Below, in pieces: positions 1 through 12,276 of a DNA stretch of 64,000 nt (within the stretch, counting starts at the first letter, position 1; each line of letters starts with the position of its first letter). The notes beneath the pieces were generated by a model. The model was not told the DNA's origin, searched no databases, and saw only the letters and a program-made list of their open reading frames with translations. This DNA comes from Desmodesmus armatus. Taxonomy: Eukaryota; Chlorophyta; Chlorophyceae; Sphaeropleales; Scenedesmaceae. The stretch is taken from contig VIIQ02000048.1 in assembly GCA_007449985.2 (NCBI GenBank), positions 248,001-312,000 on the forward strand. The letters are read 5' to 3'. A program made the translations under genes and the position numbers.

Positions 1-180
1 CAGCTTACCAACGTGTGTAGCCGTACGACACCCCGAGTCACCCACGCCAATCAAAACCCCTGAAAAACCCTAGACTGCGCACTCAATCCAACCCACAGCA
101 GCTCAAGATATGGGCTGATCTCTCGACCATACAGCCAGCATAACTGAATCATGGAGACTTTGGGGCTGCTGCCTGTGCAG

Positions 181-3100
181 GCTGCCCCCACCCCCTGGAC
201 CCTCTCAGCGAGCATGAATTGAGGCAAGCAGCAGCAGCATGCAGAGCACACGCAGCGGCACTGGGGCTGCCGCCCCTGCGCTTCAACACCATCGTACTGC
301 AGGTGGGGCAACAGTGCTCGACAGCAGCAAACCACTGAAAAACCAGCAGCAGGCTCAGCCTGTAGTGAGGAGTCCTCTCTGACTTTGCCAGGGGTGTCTG
401 CTCAGCCTGTAGTGACACCCTGGAGTGACTCGCCCCCCTCTTTAAGACAGTCACTACTGGCAGCTGCACTTGAGTCATCAGCAGCCACATGCCACACCCT
501 TTACAGCTCGACTTGTTGAAATCCACACAGGTGGCAGGGCCCCCTGCCTGTAACACAACATAATGGCTCCTACACAAGTACGCACAGGCGTGTGCCCAGT
601 ATTGAAACACAAGCCCCAGCAGCACTCCCAGGAGGCACCCCTGCCTGCGCTGCCATTGCTGTGCACACAGGAGCCCCCCAAGCAGCAGCTGCTGCAGTAT
701 GAGTCAGGCGGTCTGGCGCAGCTGCCGCGCCTTTCAATGTGCATCCTACAGACCCCACCAGAGTTTGTGGTGTACGAGGCTGTAGTGGACTTGGCGCCAC
801 AGCACGACACAGCAACAGCAACGGTCACGTCATGGACCAAAGTAAGTAACCTTCTTGCTGCTGGTTGTGTGTGTCAGTGGCAGCTGGCCGTGCACCCTGT
901 GCTGAAGCTGTGTGGTGTTGCATAGGGATCTCGCAAAGTATTGCCTTCCACATCTTATGGGGCCAGACCTGCTGTGAGAAATTAGATGCAGCCATCAAGC
1001 CACTTTTGGGCCTCTCCTTGCTTCAAGGCATTGGGCTATGCTCACACCCAACATGCTTGTCTCAACACGTTGGGCCTATCTGGGAGATATACTCACACCC
1101 AACACGTGCCCCCCCCCCCTCCCCGCGCCGGCCCCTGCCAAACCATCATGGGATCGTAACCATCAGCTGGATGGTTACCAGCTGGACGGTCAGGCCTTGG
1201 CCACCCTGACCAGATGCCAGAAGCAGAGGCCAATGCCCGTCACCTCCACACGCTCACCCCAACACATGCGCTCCCCCCCCACCACCACCACCACCCCCCT
1301 CCGTCTGCTTACTCCCCACATGATAACGTCACTGTTTAATCACCAGCTGGATGGGTCCCAGCTGGACGGGCAGCCCCTGGCCACCCCTATGGAATGCCTA
1401 GAAGCAGATGCCGTCGCCTATCACATCAACACACTCCTTTCCAAACACATGCGCCCCCCCCCTTTGTACCTATCAGTTGGATGGTTCCCAGCTGGACGGT
1501 CAGCCCCTGGCCACCCCTGATGACTGCCTAGAGGCTGAGGCCATTGCCCGCCAGGACCCACGCGTGCAGCAGCTGGTTGCTGCCAGGGGTGTGTCGTTGG
1601 ACAAGGTGGCCTGTGACCCCTGGGCCATCCATGCATGCCCACCGGAATGGCAAGGCAGGAGGCTCATGCAGGTGAGTGGCAGTGGAGAACCAGCCCCCAT
1701 AATCTTTTATGCTTTCTGCGTTGCGGTACCCCCCCCCCCCCCCAACGCCTCTGTGTTGAGGGTACCCCCAAGCCAAGACCATTGTCCACATCAGAGGGCT
1801 GTAGGTTCAGCAACTACAGTACTTGCTGCCAGGGGTGTGTTGTTGGACAAGGTGGCCTGTGACCCCTGGGCCATCCATGCCTGTCCTTCAGAGTGGATGG
1901 GCAGGAGGCTTATGCAGGTGGGTGGCAGTTGAGAACTAGCCTCCCAACACTCCTCCGCGCTGCGGTAACGTCAAAATCTGCTGCCTTTGTGTTGCCGGCA
2001 CCCCCCTGACGTGACATTCTCCACATTGGATGGGTCCAGGTTCAGTAACTACAGTAGTCACCAGCAGGGTTCAGCGCTGGTTCTGAGTCCAGGACAATCT
2101 GTGTACAAGGCCTGACCAGTAGATGTCCTTCGACCTGACCTTCACCTAGAGCCCTTGCTTTTCCTGTTGCTTCACCTGCTCTCACTTGATGTACATGTGC
2201 ATCTATCTCCTTGATTCAACCAACTCGTTTTTACTTGTTCTCCGCATCGCTGCTCAGGTGTTCATGTACTACAAGGCCTGTCCAGATGACAATGAGTACG
2301 CCCACCCCATGGACCTGTGCCCCACAGTGGACCTCAACACACAGCGGGTGATACACATAGACGCATACGACAACCCACCAGATATACCCATGCAGGCGGC
2401 GAACTACCACAGGGCACTGCTGACTAAACCCTTCAGGCAGGCAGCCAAACCATGGAAGGTGGTGCAACCAGAGGTGAGGGGATGGAGAATGGAGGCGAGG
2501 GGGGCAGGGGGATGTTTGGGGGTGGGGGCACATGGTAGGGGTGGGCGACACTTTGTGGGGTGGAATGGGGGTCACCATGGTGCACATACATTGTGGCATG
2601 CACAGATGCAGAGTCCGTTTTGCTCAAGCAGCGAGTCAAGGGTAAGGTGCAAAGCAGGGCGGATGAGATCCATCAGCTCACTCCAGCCCACTGGCTACAT
2701 ACCAAATGGTGCACCAGAAGCGGGAGCACACACGTCTGGAGCCCCGCCAGGGGTTATGGTGCACATGCAGGGCAAGCATTCACGCTTGGCAATCATCCAC
2801 ACTGATAGGAGCATTGTACATGTAGCAATGGAGGCACCACCTGCCTGGTATCGTTCATGGCCACCTGCCTGTATGCCGTCCTGCAGGGCCCTGGTCCCCC
2901 TAATAGCCTCACATGCCTGCCATGTTGCCATCCTGCCCACCTGCCCACCTGCCCACTTGCCCACCTGCAGGGCCCCAGCTTCCAGGTGTCAGGCTGGAGC
3001 ATCAGCTGGCAGCAGTGGGACCTGCGGCTCAGCTTCAACGGCAGGGAGGGACTGGTGCTGCACAGCATTGGATACAGGGACACAGACCAGGGCGGCAGGA

Positions 3101-6100
3101 GGAGGCCTGTGGTGCACAGGGCAAGCATTGCAGAGATGGCGGTGCCATATGCAGGTGAGCAATCAAGCGCAAACACAATGCATGCCGCTGTTGCTCACTT
3201 GAACTTTTTCTCATGGAGCATGTTTAGAAGCAAGCTTAGCGTAGTGACTGAGGGAGGCCTGTGTCTGCCATGCACTGGCTGTTCCCGCAGCCGGCTGCTC
3301 TGTGACTGGCTAGGCCCAGTACCGCTGCAGAAGTAGTAGTCCTGCAAGCAACCAGAGACAATTCAGCGCCAGTTCCTGGTTGAGGCATTGGCTCACAGGT
3401 GCCAACCCCGATGTGGGGACCCAACATGCTGCCAATTGCTGTCCATGCTGTCACCTATTGCCACCGCTGGTGTGGCTCATGCCCACCGAATCTGTGCTGG
3501 ATGCCTGCCGCCCCGTTCATCTTCTAGACCCCAGGTGAGCTGATCATATAGTGCTGGCACAGCAGCAGCAAAGCAGGAGCTGCCCAGCTGCGACTGCGGC
3601 TGCGGCATCAGCTTGAGCAGCATTGTGTCGGGCTGTTGGGTTTTTGCTGGTCATCCGGGCCTCAGCTAGTACTATGCTGCTGGTGCATGCTGCTCGAGTC
3701 ACGAGCTGGTTGGATGGGTGCAATGTCACACAGACAAAACGCTCCAGATCAAGGGCCACAAGCATGTAACAGCGTCATAAATGCATGGCAGTCTGATAGC
3801 CTCTCCAATGCCGCAGGACTCCCTACAACCGCAAGTGTGCCTTTGATGCGGGTGACTACGGCCTAGGCTTTGCCGCCAACAGCCTCCAGCTGGGCTGTGA
3901 CTGCCTTGGAGACGTGACATACTTTGACGGTGTGGTCAACAACGCGACAGGGGAGCCTGTGGTGATCAAAAATGCGGTGTGTCTGCATGAAGAGGACCAT
4001 GGCCTGCTGTGGAAACATGTGGATTACAGGTGCGCGAGTGTGTCCCTGAGTGGCTAGGAAGTGTGCTAGTCATGAAGATGGTGCGCCACACAGGCTGAAG
4101 GAGCATTGATGATGCCAGGTGCCAGGTGTTGTGCCAGTGACAACGAATTCGGGCACAGACACGTCATAGCATGCATGCTACAGGTGTGCTGGGCAGTATG
4201 ACAGGCAGCACACTATCGGCAGGCAGCAGTCCTTGGTGTGATGGCTGTATATGACTGCAGAGGATGATGGGGCAAGTAGGTGGCGCCAAACCCAAAAAAG
4301 TTATTCAATGGAGATTTTTTAAGCTGATCAACTCCTCTCCCCTGCAGGACCGGCTATGCTGAGGTTCGTCGCGGCCGGCGGCTGGTGATCTCATTCATCA
4401 TGACAGCAGTCAACTACGAGTACTGCTTCTACTGGTACCTCTACCAGGTGGGTCACACAGACAGACAGGAAGCAAGATAGCCTTTCTAGCTTGAAGCAAG
4501 CATACATGCACTCGGATCAGCATGAACGCACAGGCCCTGTCATACGGCACTACATGACACCCAGCCCGCCAGTATCATGCATAGGTGACAATCCAATCCT
4601 GCCGTGGTTGCACACGCACAAGCTGGCACGCTACATGCTCGCGAATGACAGTACATCAGTGCCCTGCAGCAATCTCAGCAGATGGGCCTTTGCAGTTGCA
4701 GCTGTTGTTGCTGCTCCCTGTTCCTGCAGGACGGCACCATAGGCATGGAGATCAAGTTGACAGGCATCCTGAGCACCAGCCTACTGTCACCAGGGGAGCC
4801 ACGGCCCAGCCACGGCATACTGGTGGGACCCGGTGTGAATGCTGCAGCACACCAGCACCTGTTCTGCGCCCGGCTTGACATGGCGGTGGACGACCAGCGG
4901 GGCGGCAGGGACCTGGTCGTCAGTGAGGTGGGTGGGGGTGAGGGGGTGGCTGGTTGGGGGTGAGGGTCAGTGAAGTGGGTGGGGGCTGGGGGCGCATGGG
5001 GGGTAAGATTGGGCAGGTTGCAGTGGGCATCTTCAGGTTGGAGGAGGGGGGGGGGGGGCGTGGATGCATGGGGTAGGTAGGATGTGCGACCGTAGCTTCC
5101 CCAGGTGCCAGCCTTCAGGTGACTGTTTCATATCTCACGAACACTTTGAACAGGCTGTGGGTGGATGACATAGGTTGGGTGCTGCCAGCAGCATCCGTAA
5201 GCCAGCTTGGGTGTCCTGCCCTGTGACGCTGTAAATGATGGATACAGATGCAGTGCAACACCACTGATGGCCCGACAGGCCGTATTTTGCCTTGTGTACA
5301 GCAGCACCGCTGCAAGGGCAAGCCAAATCTCATGAACCACAGGAGGGAAAGCCAACAATCAGTTGCTGCTGCTGCTGCTGGTGGTACTTGCTGCTGCTGC
5401 TGTTGGCCTCCACAGCTCAACGCTCGTCAGCAGCCCACGTGTGTGGTGAACAACCCAACCGGCAACGCCTTTGTGTGTGATGAGACAGACCTGACCAGCG
5501 TGCACCAGGCTCAGCGGCTGGCAGCACCAGAACTCAACAGGGTCTGGAGGATCAAAAACCCTAGCAGACAACACCCTTACAGGTTAGCGTGCTGCCCTGT
5601 ACTCATGAAGTGCTGATTTCAGTGAGCTTTACGCATCAACACACCAGCAGACAACACCCTTACAGGTATCAGCATCCACTCTGCACTCCTTGACTGGTGG
5701 CTGCCCTTGAGCACAGTGTGCGCTGGGCATGCAGAACACAGGCTAAGAACGTAGCCTTGCACCAAGGGGGGTGCCAATGGGGAGAATCTGAGCATCACCA
5801 AGGGGAGGGTGCAAGGCATGGACGACTGGCTCATGCCAAAAGGCCTGTCTCACCCCCCTCTTCCTTATATCATGTGACATCATTCATCATGTGACATGCT
5901 GCCTTTTACTGCCACCAACCCAACAGCAGCATACGCAGAGCAGTGACCCAAGCCTCCTGGCGCCAACTGCAAGCTATGACGTCATCACTTGTCACGCTTT
6001 GCATGCTTGCAGTGGCGAGGCGGTCGCCTACCACCTACACCCTGCCCAGGGTCCCTGCCTGCTAGCACAGGCAGACAGCCCCGTTGCACAGCGGGGCATG

Positions 6101-7032
6101 TTCACCACGAAGAACCTCATGGTGACCCCCTACGCTGAGGGCCAGCTGTACCCTGCAGGCACATATGTCATGCAGTCAAGCAGGGACAGCGGCCTGGGGC
6201 AGTGGACGCAGCAGGTAAGTAGGGTAAGGGGGTGTCTACAGGGAGTGTTGGCAGTGCTTTGTGTTTCAATGGCAGGGTGAGAAATGAAAAGCATCTGGTG
6301 TTCATGTGACAAGTGACCCTGCCTTGCATGGGATGTGAGTTGCAGAACCTGCCTTGCACAGCGTCGTACAACCAATTGTAGCAGTGGTGAGGACACATTG
6401 ACTACGGACATGTTGTTGTGAAGAGCAGCTTCTTGCCCTAGGCCTTTACATGTGTGCCTGTTACGGTCGTACTGTGCTGCCTGCAGGACCGGTCGCTGCT
6501 TGGTGCTGACCCGGTGGTGTGGTACACCTTTGGCGTGACACACTTTGTGCGCCCTGAGGACTACCCTGTCATGCCCTGTGACACGATAGGCTTCACGCTG
6601 CGACCTGTGGGCTTCTTTGAAGCCAACCCAGCCCTGGTAAGGCACGTAGTGACAGCCAAAAAAAGAGCGACAGCTTGAAAGTTGCGCTCCTTCAAATGCA
6701 AGTTGCTGTCAACTGGCAACACGGTTGTTGAGCCCCTGGCTTGCTGGCGAGTGCCGAGGTTGGGACTCTGTCCCACACACTGTACTGCACTGTTGACAGC
6801 AATTATCTGGGAGTGCTGCCTGGGATCCTGTGGGGTCTGCGGACACATGCCAGGCAGGACATTGAGCTCATATGTTCCTGCTGCTCTGCCATGCTGACTA
6901 CTGTTGCAGGATGTGCCGCCTGAAGATGCAGCATGCACCGACTGCTGTGACACGCAGACAACCACAGCTGCCAGCCAAGAGCGACAGCACCAGCTGGCAA
7001 ACGTCAGCAGCAACTTCAGATCCAAGTTGTGA
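181..7032 (+). CDS. Copper-containing primary amine oxidase, 5' partial, C-terminal peroxisomal signal
   Basis: Oxidatively deaminates primary amines to aldehyde, H2O2 and ammonia, using Cu(II) and a topaquinone made from a Tyr in the protein. Exons: 181-302, 671-841, 1492-1671, 2258-2473, 2971-3154, 3528-3534, 3817-4029, 4348-4447, 4730-4927, 5416-5582, 6013-6214, 6487-6636, 6910-7032; the phases join to about 676 residues, near the family's usual length. Seen: N2-domain start [10 protein letters not shown]; catalytic Asp in [10 protein letters not shown] (codon 3845-3847); topaquinone site NYEY (Tyr codon 4415-4417); copper ligands HQH (4850-4858) and the His of VTHF (6541-6543). The chain ends SKL-stop (7024-7032), a classical PTS1, so a peroxisomal site is likely. 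The first exon in the window is entered in phase 1 and has no in-frame ATG, so the start codon lies to the left of the window. Confidence 0.93.
1160..1570 (+). repeat. Three partial copies of the 5' half of amine oxidase exon 3
   Basis: A unit containing CAGCTGGATGG..CCAGCTGGACGG followed by codons for QPLATP occurs at about 1164, 1344 and 1474. Only the third copy continues open into [15 protein letters not shown] and is taken as the real exon start at 1492. The first copy is frame-shifted after LDGQALATL. The second reads [19 protein letters not shown] before diverging. C-rich tracts and ACATGCGC-like sequence lie between the copies, so this looks like tandem duplication of an intron-exon junction. 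Confidence 0.75.
1573..2065 (+). repeat. 246-bp tandem duplication of the 3' half of amine oxidase exon 3
   Basis: The stretch from TGCCAGGGGTGTG at 1581 to the donor at 1672 recurs 246 bp downstream (TGCCAGG at 1827, donor-like GTGGGT near 1918). The second copy is open and encodes [18 protein letters not shown] followed by [12 protein letters not shown], with few changes from the first. A short upstream segment, GGTTCAG(C/T)AACTACAGTA, is also repeated near 1803 and 2039. The second copy has no obvious acceptor in the right phase, so I regard it as a fossil or optional exon rather than part of the main transcript. Confidence 0.72.
3528..3534 (+). other. 7-nt microexon of the amine oxidase gene
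   Basis: The seven bases ACCCCAG lie between TCTAG and GTGAGC. The exon ending at 3154 is in phase 1 (one G) and the exon starting at 3817 needs two bases before it. Including the microexon gives codons GAC CCC AGG and the peptide [18 protein letters not shown], which fits the conserved family stretch before the catalytic Asp. Without it the frame is lost and the conserved DPR is missing. Junctions are inferred from the sequence, not from a transcript. Confidence 0.85.
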
Positions 7033-7679
7033 CCTCTGCGCACATGGCACCAGGACTGTTATGGATGTGTCAGGGACAGGCCTGAGGGCGTAGGCCTTCG
7101 GCCCCGGTCCCAGTGGACCCACTCTGTCACTGCATTGGCTTGGCTGAATTCTAGAAGATTTGGGCTAGTACTGACAGCGCTGATCAATGTACAACAGCTC
7201 ACAACTGATTGCGGAGTTACCGCACAACCTCCACTCTCTTCTACCTTTTTATTGCAGCCTGCAGTGGCCCTTGATGGTTGCGCCTTGCATGCCTTGATGA
7301 TTGCAACAAATTGGAAGGGGACTGGCCATGGCCACCCAAATCCTTGATCCTGCTTTTGTTGGTTGGTGCAGGCTGACGTCAGGTCTTCTGAGGTTCATTG
7401 GTTGATGTACGGCGTGTAGACACCTGAGATTGGAGACCGGCCGCGATTTGGGGCCAGGCTGTCGGTTCGAGTTTGACCTGAATTGTACAACCGATACCGG
7501 TCAAGCCTAAGTATGCGACGTCCTTCCATGCAATCTGGTGATGCTTCAACTTGATCGCAACCCAGGAAACTGCATTGCATGTGGCACTCCTCACATCTGG
7601 CACTCCTGACAACCGATCAGTATCAAGTTGTCTGCATTGGCTACAGCACACTCCGTAGCTGGTTTTCCTGACAATCAGG
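7033..7679. other. Intergenic: amine oxidase 3' flank and AlgH-family 5' flank
   Basis: No reading frame here has splice signals or family similarity. It should hold the oxidase 3' UTR and the upstream region of the next gene on the same strand. No TGTAA polyadenylation signal (the usual chlorophyte form) was found between the two genes. Confidence 0.5.
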
Positions 7680-10232
7680 ATGCACTGTAACCTACATAGC
7701 GCTTGCATTGGTCCAGCAGCGCGTAGTAGCGTGAGGAGCAGCACCAGCCATAGACCCAGTCACACACCACAAATTCACCCCCAAAGGAGGCATGTGCTGC
7801 ATATCAGAGCAGCATCAGAGGAAGACAGTGCAGCAGAGCCGCAGCTGTTTGGTGACTGGCGGGAATTCAGGGCGAAATTGATCCTTGGTGAGCTTCTGCA
7901 ACGTCACAGTTGGCTTTGTCAGAGAGCTTGCAGAGGATTACAGCCTGTCCTGTTGCTGACTGTGCTGCAGGCGACACGCAACAGCAGCAACAGCAGCTGT
8001 CAGAAGAAAACCTGAAACTGCTTGAGCTACAGAACCCAAAGTTGGCAACTGAGGGCATCTGGGCACATGCCACTGCGCAAGTGGAGAAAGGAGGCCTACT
8101 GCTGGCCACTCCTGACAATCCGTTGCTGCTAGGAGCAGAAACATACTGTAAGTAATTGCTGCGAGCATATACTCTGCAGTGGCTTGGCTTTGTTGTTGGT
8201 GGTGGTGGTGGCGGGGCATGCAGGCTTCTTTCATTATGATTTCAATATGATGCAGGCTCACACTGCCTGTGTCTGTGGCCGATCATTGCCAGCACCACCC
8301 TGCTGCCCATGACTGCTAACCAAATGTGCGGCCCTCATGCAAATCAAAGCATAGCCCGCAAGCACTTACTACAGCCATACGCCACGCATAGCCATGCTGG
8401 TTTGTGTCAGCCTCGGTGCAGGTTCATCCAGATAGGCTGTGCACTCACCCTCACTTGTTTGCTGTTGTTGTTGTTGTTATCGCTGCTGCAGGGCAAGCAG
8501 TGGTTGTGGTTGTGCAGCACTCTCAGCAAGGCACGGTGGGGCTGCTGCTCAACAGGCCCACAGGCATGGTGATGCGGCCAGGCAGGGGTGGCTTGCGGTA
8601 CGCCATCATCGGGGCTCCTGAGGGCATGCAGGAGGTCTTTGCTGACAACAGGTGCGTGCTGGGCAGGCAAGCCGCCATTGTGGGGGAGGCGGCATTGTCT
8701 TCCAGCGTCCCCTCGATATGCGCTACTGACAGCACCAGTCAAAGGGCCCCCCGGAACGACATGTTACACGTACCCCTCTTCCCCGCTCTCTGTGTAACAG
8801 CAGCGGACCCAGAATGGTACATGCAGGCACAGTGGCCGTACATCAATGGCATTGCCTGCCGGGGATGAGCCGGGCATCATATGTGGCATTGGAGCTGTTT
8901 AGAGCTGCTGTAGCTGTTGGTCCACCCAGCTTTATGCATGAGCAGCTGCCAGGGAGCCATGCTATCCTACAGATGTGTTGACATTGATCATAACCATACA
9001 GTGCTCCTCCGTGTGATACTATTGCTTTGTGTCGGTGATTTGAAATTGTTGTATGGCGAGACAAGTGTGTCATATGCTAGCATCTGGCCTTGGCACAGTA
9101 GGAGAACTGTCGCTCCTTGCAGGCTGAAGGGCTGCACACCTCCCTCACTGACGAGGTACTGTCTGGTGTGTTTTTGTTGTCCTGCAGGGTGTACTGTGGA
9201 GGGCTTGTGCGGCAGGACGTGAGTGTTCCGTGTGCTGAGATCAGCTGTCCGCCTGCCATGGCCCTGGTCTGAAGCGATGGCGGCCTGCACTGATACCTAG
9301 ATCTGCATGTGTGCGTGCAAGCTGTTGGGAGAACACACTCTCGTTTGTTCTTTGTGTTGCCACAACTCTCTGTTGTTCCTTCCAGCAGTGCTGATGGCTC
9401 ACCAACTCGTCAATTTTTTTTCCAAGTAGAGTGTCACGCAACCTGTTGCCGTCGCTGTTGCCAATGCAGGTGTTTCACCTGCTGCATGGTCACAACCTTG
9501 AAGGTGCTGTGGAGGTGGTGCCAGGTGACACTGGGCACACATTGGGCACTGGCTCACCTCTCGTTGTTGCTGGGGATGCAGTGTGTACGTGTGCGCACAT
9601 GCACGTGTGTGCATGTGTGCGTGCTTGACATACACTGCAGCATGGCGCACTATGCAGCTGTGATTTTGCAGTTTGCTGCTAGCAAACCCATTTTCAAGGT
9701 TGTATGCCAAGCAGCGCGGTGGGTGACACCTGTTGGGCTGGCTTCTGTCCTGTCCTGCAGGGGTTTACACTGGTGGTGAGGCAGCTGCTGTGTCAGCCGT
9801 GCAGCAGGGCATGCTGCCTGCTGTAGACTTCAAGTTCTTTGCTGGTGCCCTGGTGTGGCAAGACAACGAGCTGCAGCGGGAAATTGACAAGGGAGCATGG
9901 TGAGGCCTCTATCCTCAGGATGCAGGACAGCAACATGTAGCATCACAATCAGCAGCAAGCTTCTGCATGGGGCTGCAGTGGCTTCTGCTTTGATGAGTTC
10001 AGCAATACTTGCAGTATCATGCTTGCTTGCTTCTGTCTGTCGCTGTGCGCACCATGCGTGCTTCAGATCTACATTCTTGTTGTCACTGTGCTGCTGTAGG
10101 TGGACGGCAGCAGCGTCGCGGCCCATGTTGCTGAAACAGTGTCTGCAGCTACCTAAACCGCTGTGGAAGGAGGTGCTGGAGTGCATGGGGGGAGATTATG
10201 CCACAGCAGCGCGGGAGGATATCATTGAGTGA
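7680..10232 (+). CDS. AlgH/UPF0301 (DUF179) family protein, probably plastid-targeted
   Basis: Member of the YqgE/AlgH family, found in bacteria and in plant and algal plastids; the molecular function is unsettled. Exons: 7680-7887, 7971-8147, 8492-8651, 9188-9218 (31 nt), 9470-9524, 9761-9899, 10100-10232; phases join to 300 residues. The first roughly 45 residues are rich in Ser, Arg and His with few acidic residues, as in a transit peptide. Family marks follow in order: FGDWREFRAKL, WAHATAQVEKGGLLLAT, QGTVGLLLNRPTG, VYCGGLV, VFHLLHG, VYTGGEAAAVSAV, FFAGALVWQDNELQREI, then GAWW, which is split by the last intron. ATG 7680 is chosen because it opens the transit-like segment and the frame continues into the conserved part. 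Organelle targeting is inferred from composition only. Confidence 0.9.
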
Positions 10233-11423
10233 CAAACTGCTCACTTTGTTCAAAACAGGAGGCAGCCTGGCAATATGGGTACTGCAGGGCAGTCCTTAGG
10301 TCAGGCACACTGTGGGCAGACGGCTGCTATGGGCAAATGTTGGTGTATGGGGTGTGACTGTCTGTGTATTTGTATGGTATCTGTTACCGCTGACTTTGTG
10401 CAAGCTGGTTTCATCGAGAGTCACGTTGCCAACAGGCAGTTATATTGATGGTTTGTATTGAGAGTCGCGTTGCTGTTGCAAAGGTGGTGAGCAAGCAGCT
10501 GCGAATTGCATGTGCAGATGTGTTTGGTGGGTTACTACGGCAATTTCTTTTGTCTTGCCAGCAGTGCTGGCAGCACGCGCTCACCACTTTGTACAAAACG
10601 ACTACTAGATGCATCGATCAAGTGGCTGCAAGCTTCCTTGAGGAATGTGTGACATTGGCCCTGACGTTTTTTGGAAGGAGGGTGGGGTGGCTAGCCCAGG
10701 CAGTTCTGGGTGGACAGCATGCTATGTTGTTGTGTTGGACACCGCTTGCCCATCCTATGTTTGTAAGTCCCTCAAGCAGTTAGTTCCTTGATAGAACTGG
10801 ATGCATACTGCGAAAGTGTTGCTGGGTGCATAGTCTCGTGTGTGTCGGGCTCTATTTGTAAGTTGGGGCAAGGCATACAGCGTCAAGGATGGTCAACAGG
10901 CATGCTGGCCCTTGAAGACAAACCCAACTGGTTAGGGATGGAGCAGGTCTGGCTGTTTCTGTTGTGTGTAGCTGAGTTGTCAGCCTGGGAGCCAGGGACG
11001 GCCAGGGACTTGTCAGGCGTATGCTACAATTCGCACTGCAGAGTATACAACAAACACGCAAGTGTGTCGCGATGTTCTCGATTAGTGTGCGCCAGCGGTT
11101 CTATGATGTCTTGTCCAGCAGGAGCAACTGTGCAACGGCATCATGACGGCCGCCAGTAGGCAGCCAGTAGCCAGACTCGCCATGCTCTGGAACCCGCCTA
11201 GCATTAGCACATCATCTATAGAGCGACTATCGTTCGAGATGCTGCTGAAGGTGCACAATCTTGAGCTAGCATGCTACAGCCAAAAATAACATATGCATGT
11301 GCGGTACATGTGCGGTGGGGACAGTGGGTTTACTTTACAACATCACACTCTTACATCGCAACCATCAACGAAAGCTCGCTCCCTCGTTCCTTGCACAGCA
11401 ACAAGAAGCAGGCTGTCTGTACG
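10233..11423. other. Intergenic; AlgH-family 3' flank
   Basis: No supported gene. Possible algal polyadenylation signals TGTAA occur near 10761 and 10856, which would give a 3' UTR of over 500 nt. The open frames present have no splice-compatible extension or recognisable domain. Confidence 0.4.
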
Positions 11424-12244
11424 ATGGGGCAAGTTTCCGCTAAGCAAGTTTCAGCAGCGGGGGAGGGCAAGGCTCGGGCGGCCTTTGTCGACAAGGTGTC
11501 TCGGGCGGTGGGTGAGAGAACGACCGGGTCCAAGGTGGCGGGTTACTTGACAGCACGGAACAGGGGCCAAGTGCAGCAGCAGGCACAGCCCGAGCGGGAA
11601 AACAGCAACTGTGCGCAGCAGCAGCAGCAAGCTCACAAGCCGCAGCAGCTGGATGCCAGCCAGGTGGGCATGGCACAACAGAGGGCAGCAGTTGCGGCGC
11701 TCTCTGACAGCAGCCTACAAAGCATATACCATGCATGCCATGCTGAGCTAAGTATCGCCAGGCCGCAAATTCACAGTAGCTATACACTGATGTAGTGCAC
11801 GCAACATGAATGTGACCCAGCCCATTCAAGCATACTGGGCTGTGACAGTGCAGATGTAGCGTGGGGCATCACTGCTGTGGTGGCCTGGCCTCCATAAACA
11901 CCCCTCATGTATACATGCGCAACATGGGTTAGGTCAAATGTGCACTGCTTACACGACAATGAATCTCTCCGCTATCAAGCAGCTTTTGCCGCAAGGGTAA
12001 GCAAGGTAGCCACATGTGTACCATCGTGACATACACACCCAACTTTCTTGGATGGTGAGATGGTTGATCATTGGCTGGATGCATTCCCTGTGTCTACACC
12101 CCTGACAGCTCTCTTGTATGCGCTCTGTCATGGCTTCTTGCAGGTGAACAAGCAGCAGCAGCACTTACCCAGGCGCAGCACATGCAGCCTCAGGCTGGAG
12201 TCAAGCTGCTGCAGTAGCACCTCACCTCCCACCCCGCGCTCCTC

Positions 12245-12276
<32 letters not shown>

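Noticed and set aside
2186..3202. 338-codon continuous open frame over the amine oxidase
   Set aside because: It reads through a real intron (2474-2970). Only 2258-2473 and 2971-3154 match the family, and both ends have good splice sites.
7455..7476. tRNA T-arm-like sequence (GTCGG-TTCGAGT-TTGAC)
   Set aside because: The stem relies on two G-T pairs, and no acceptor stem, D-arm or anticodon arm could be fitted around it.
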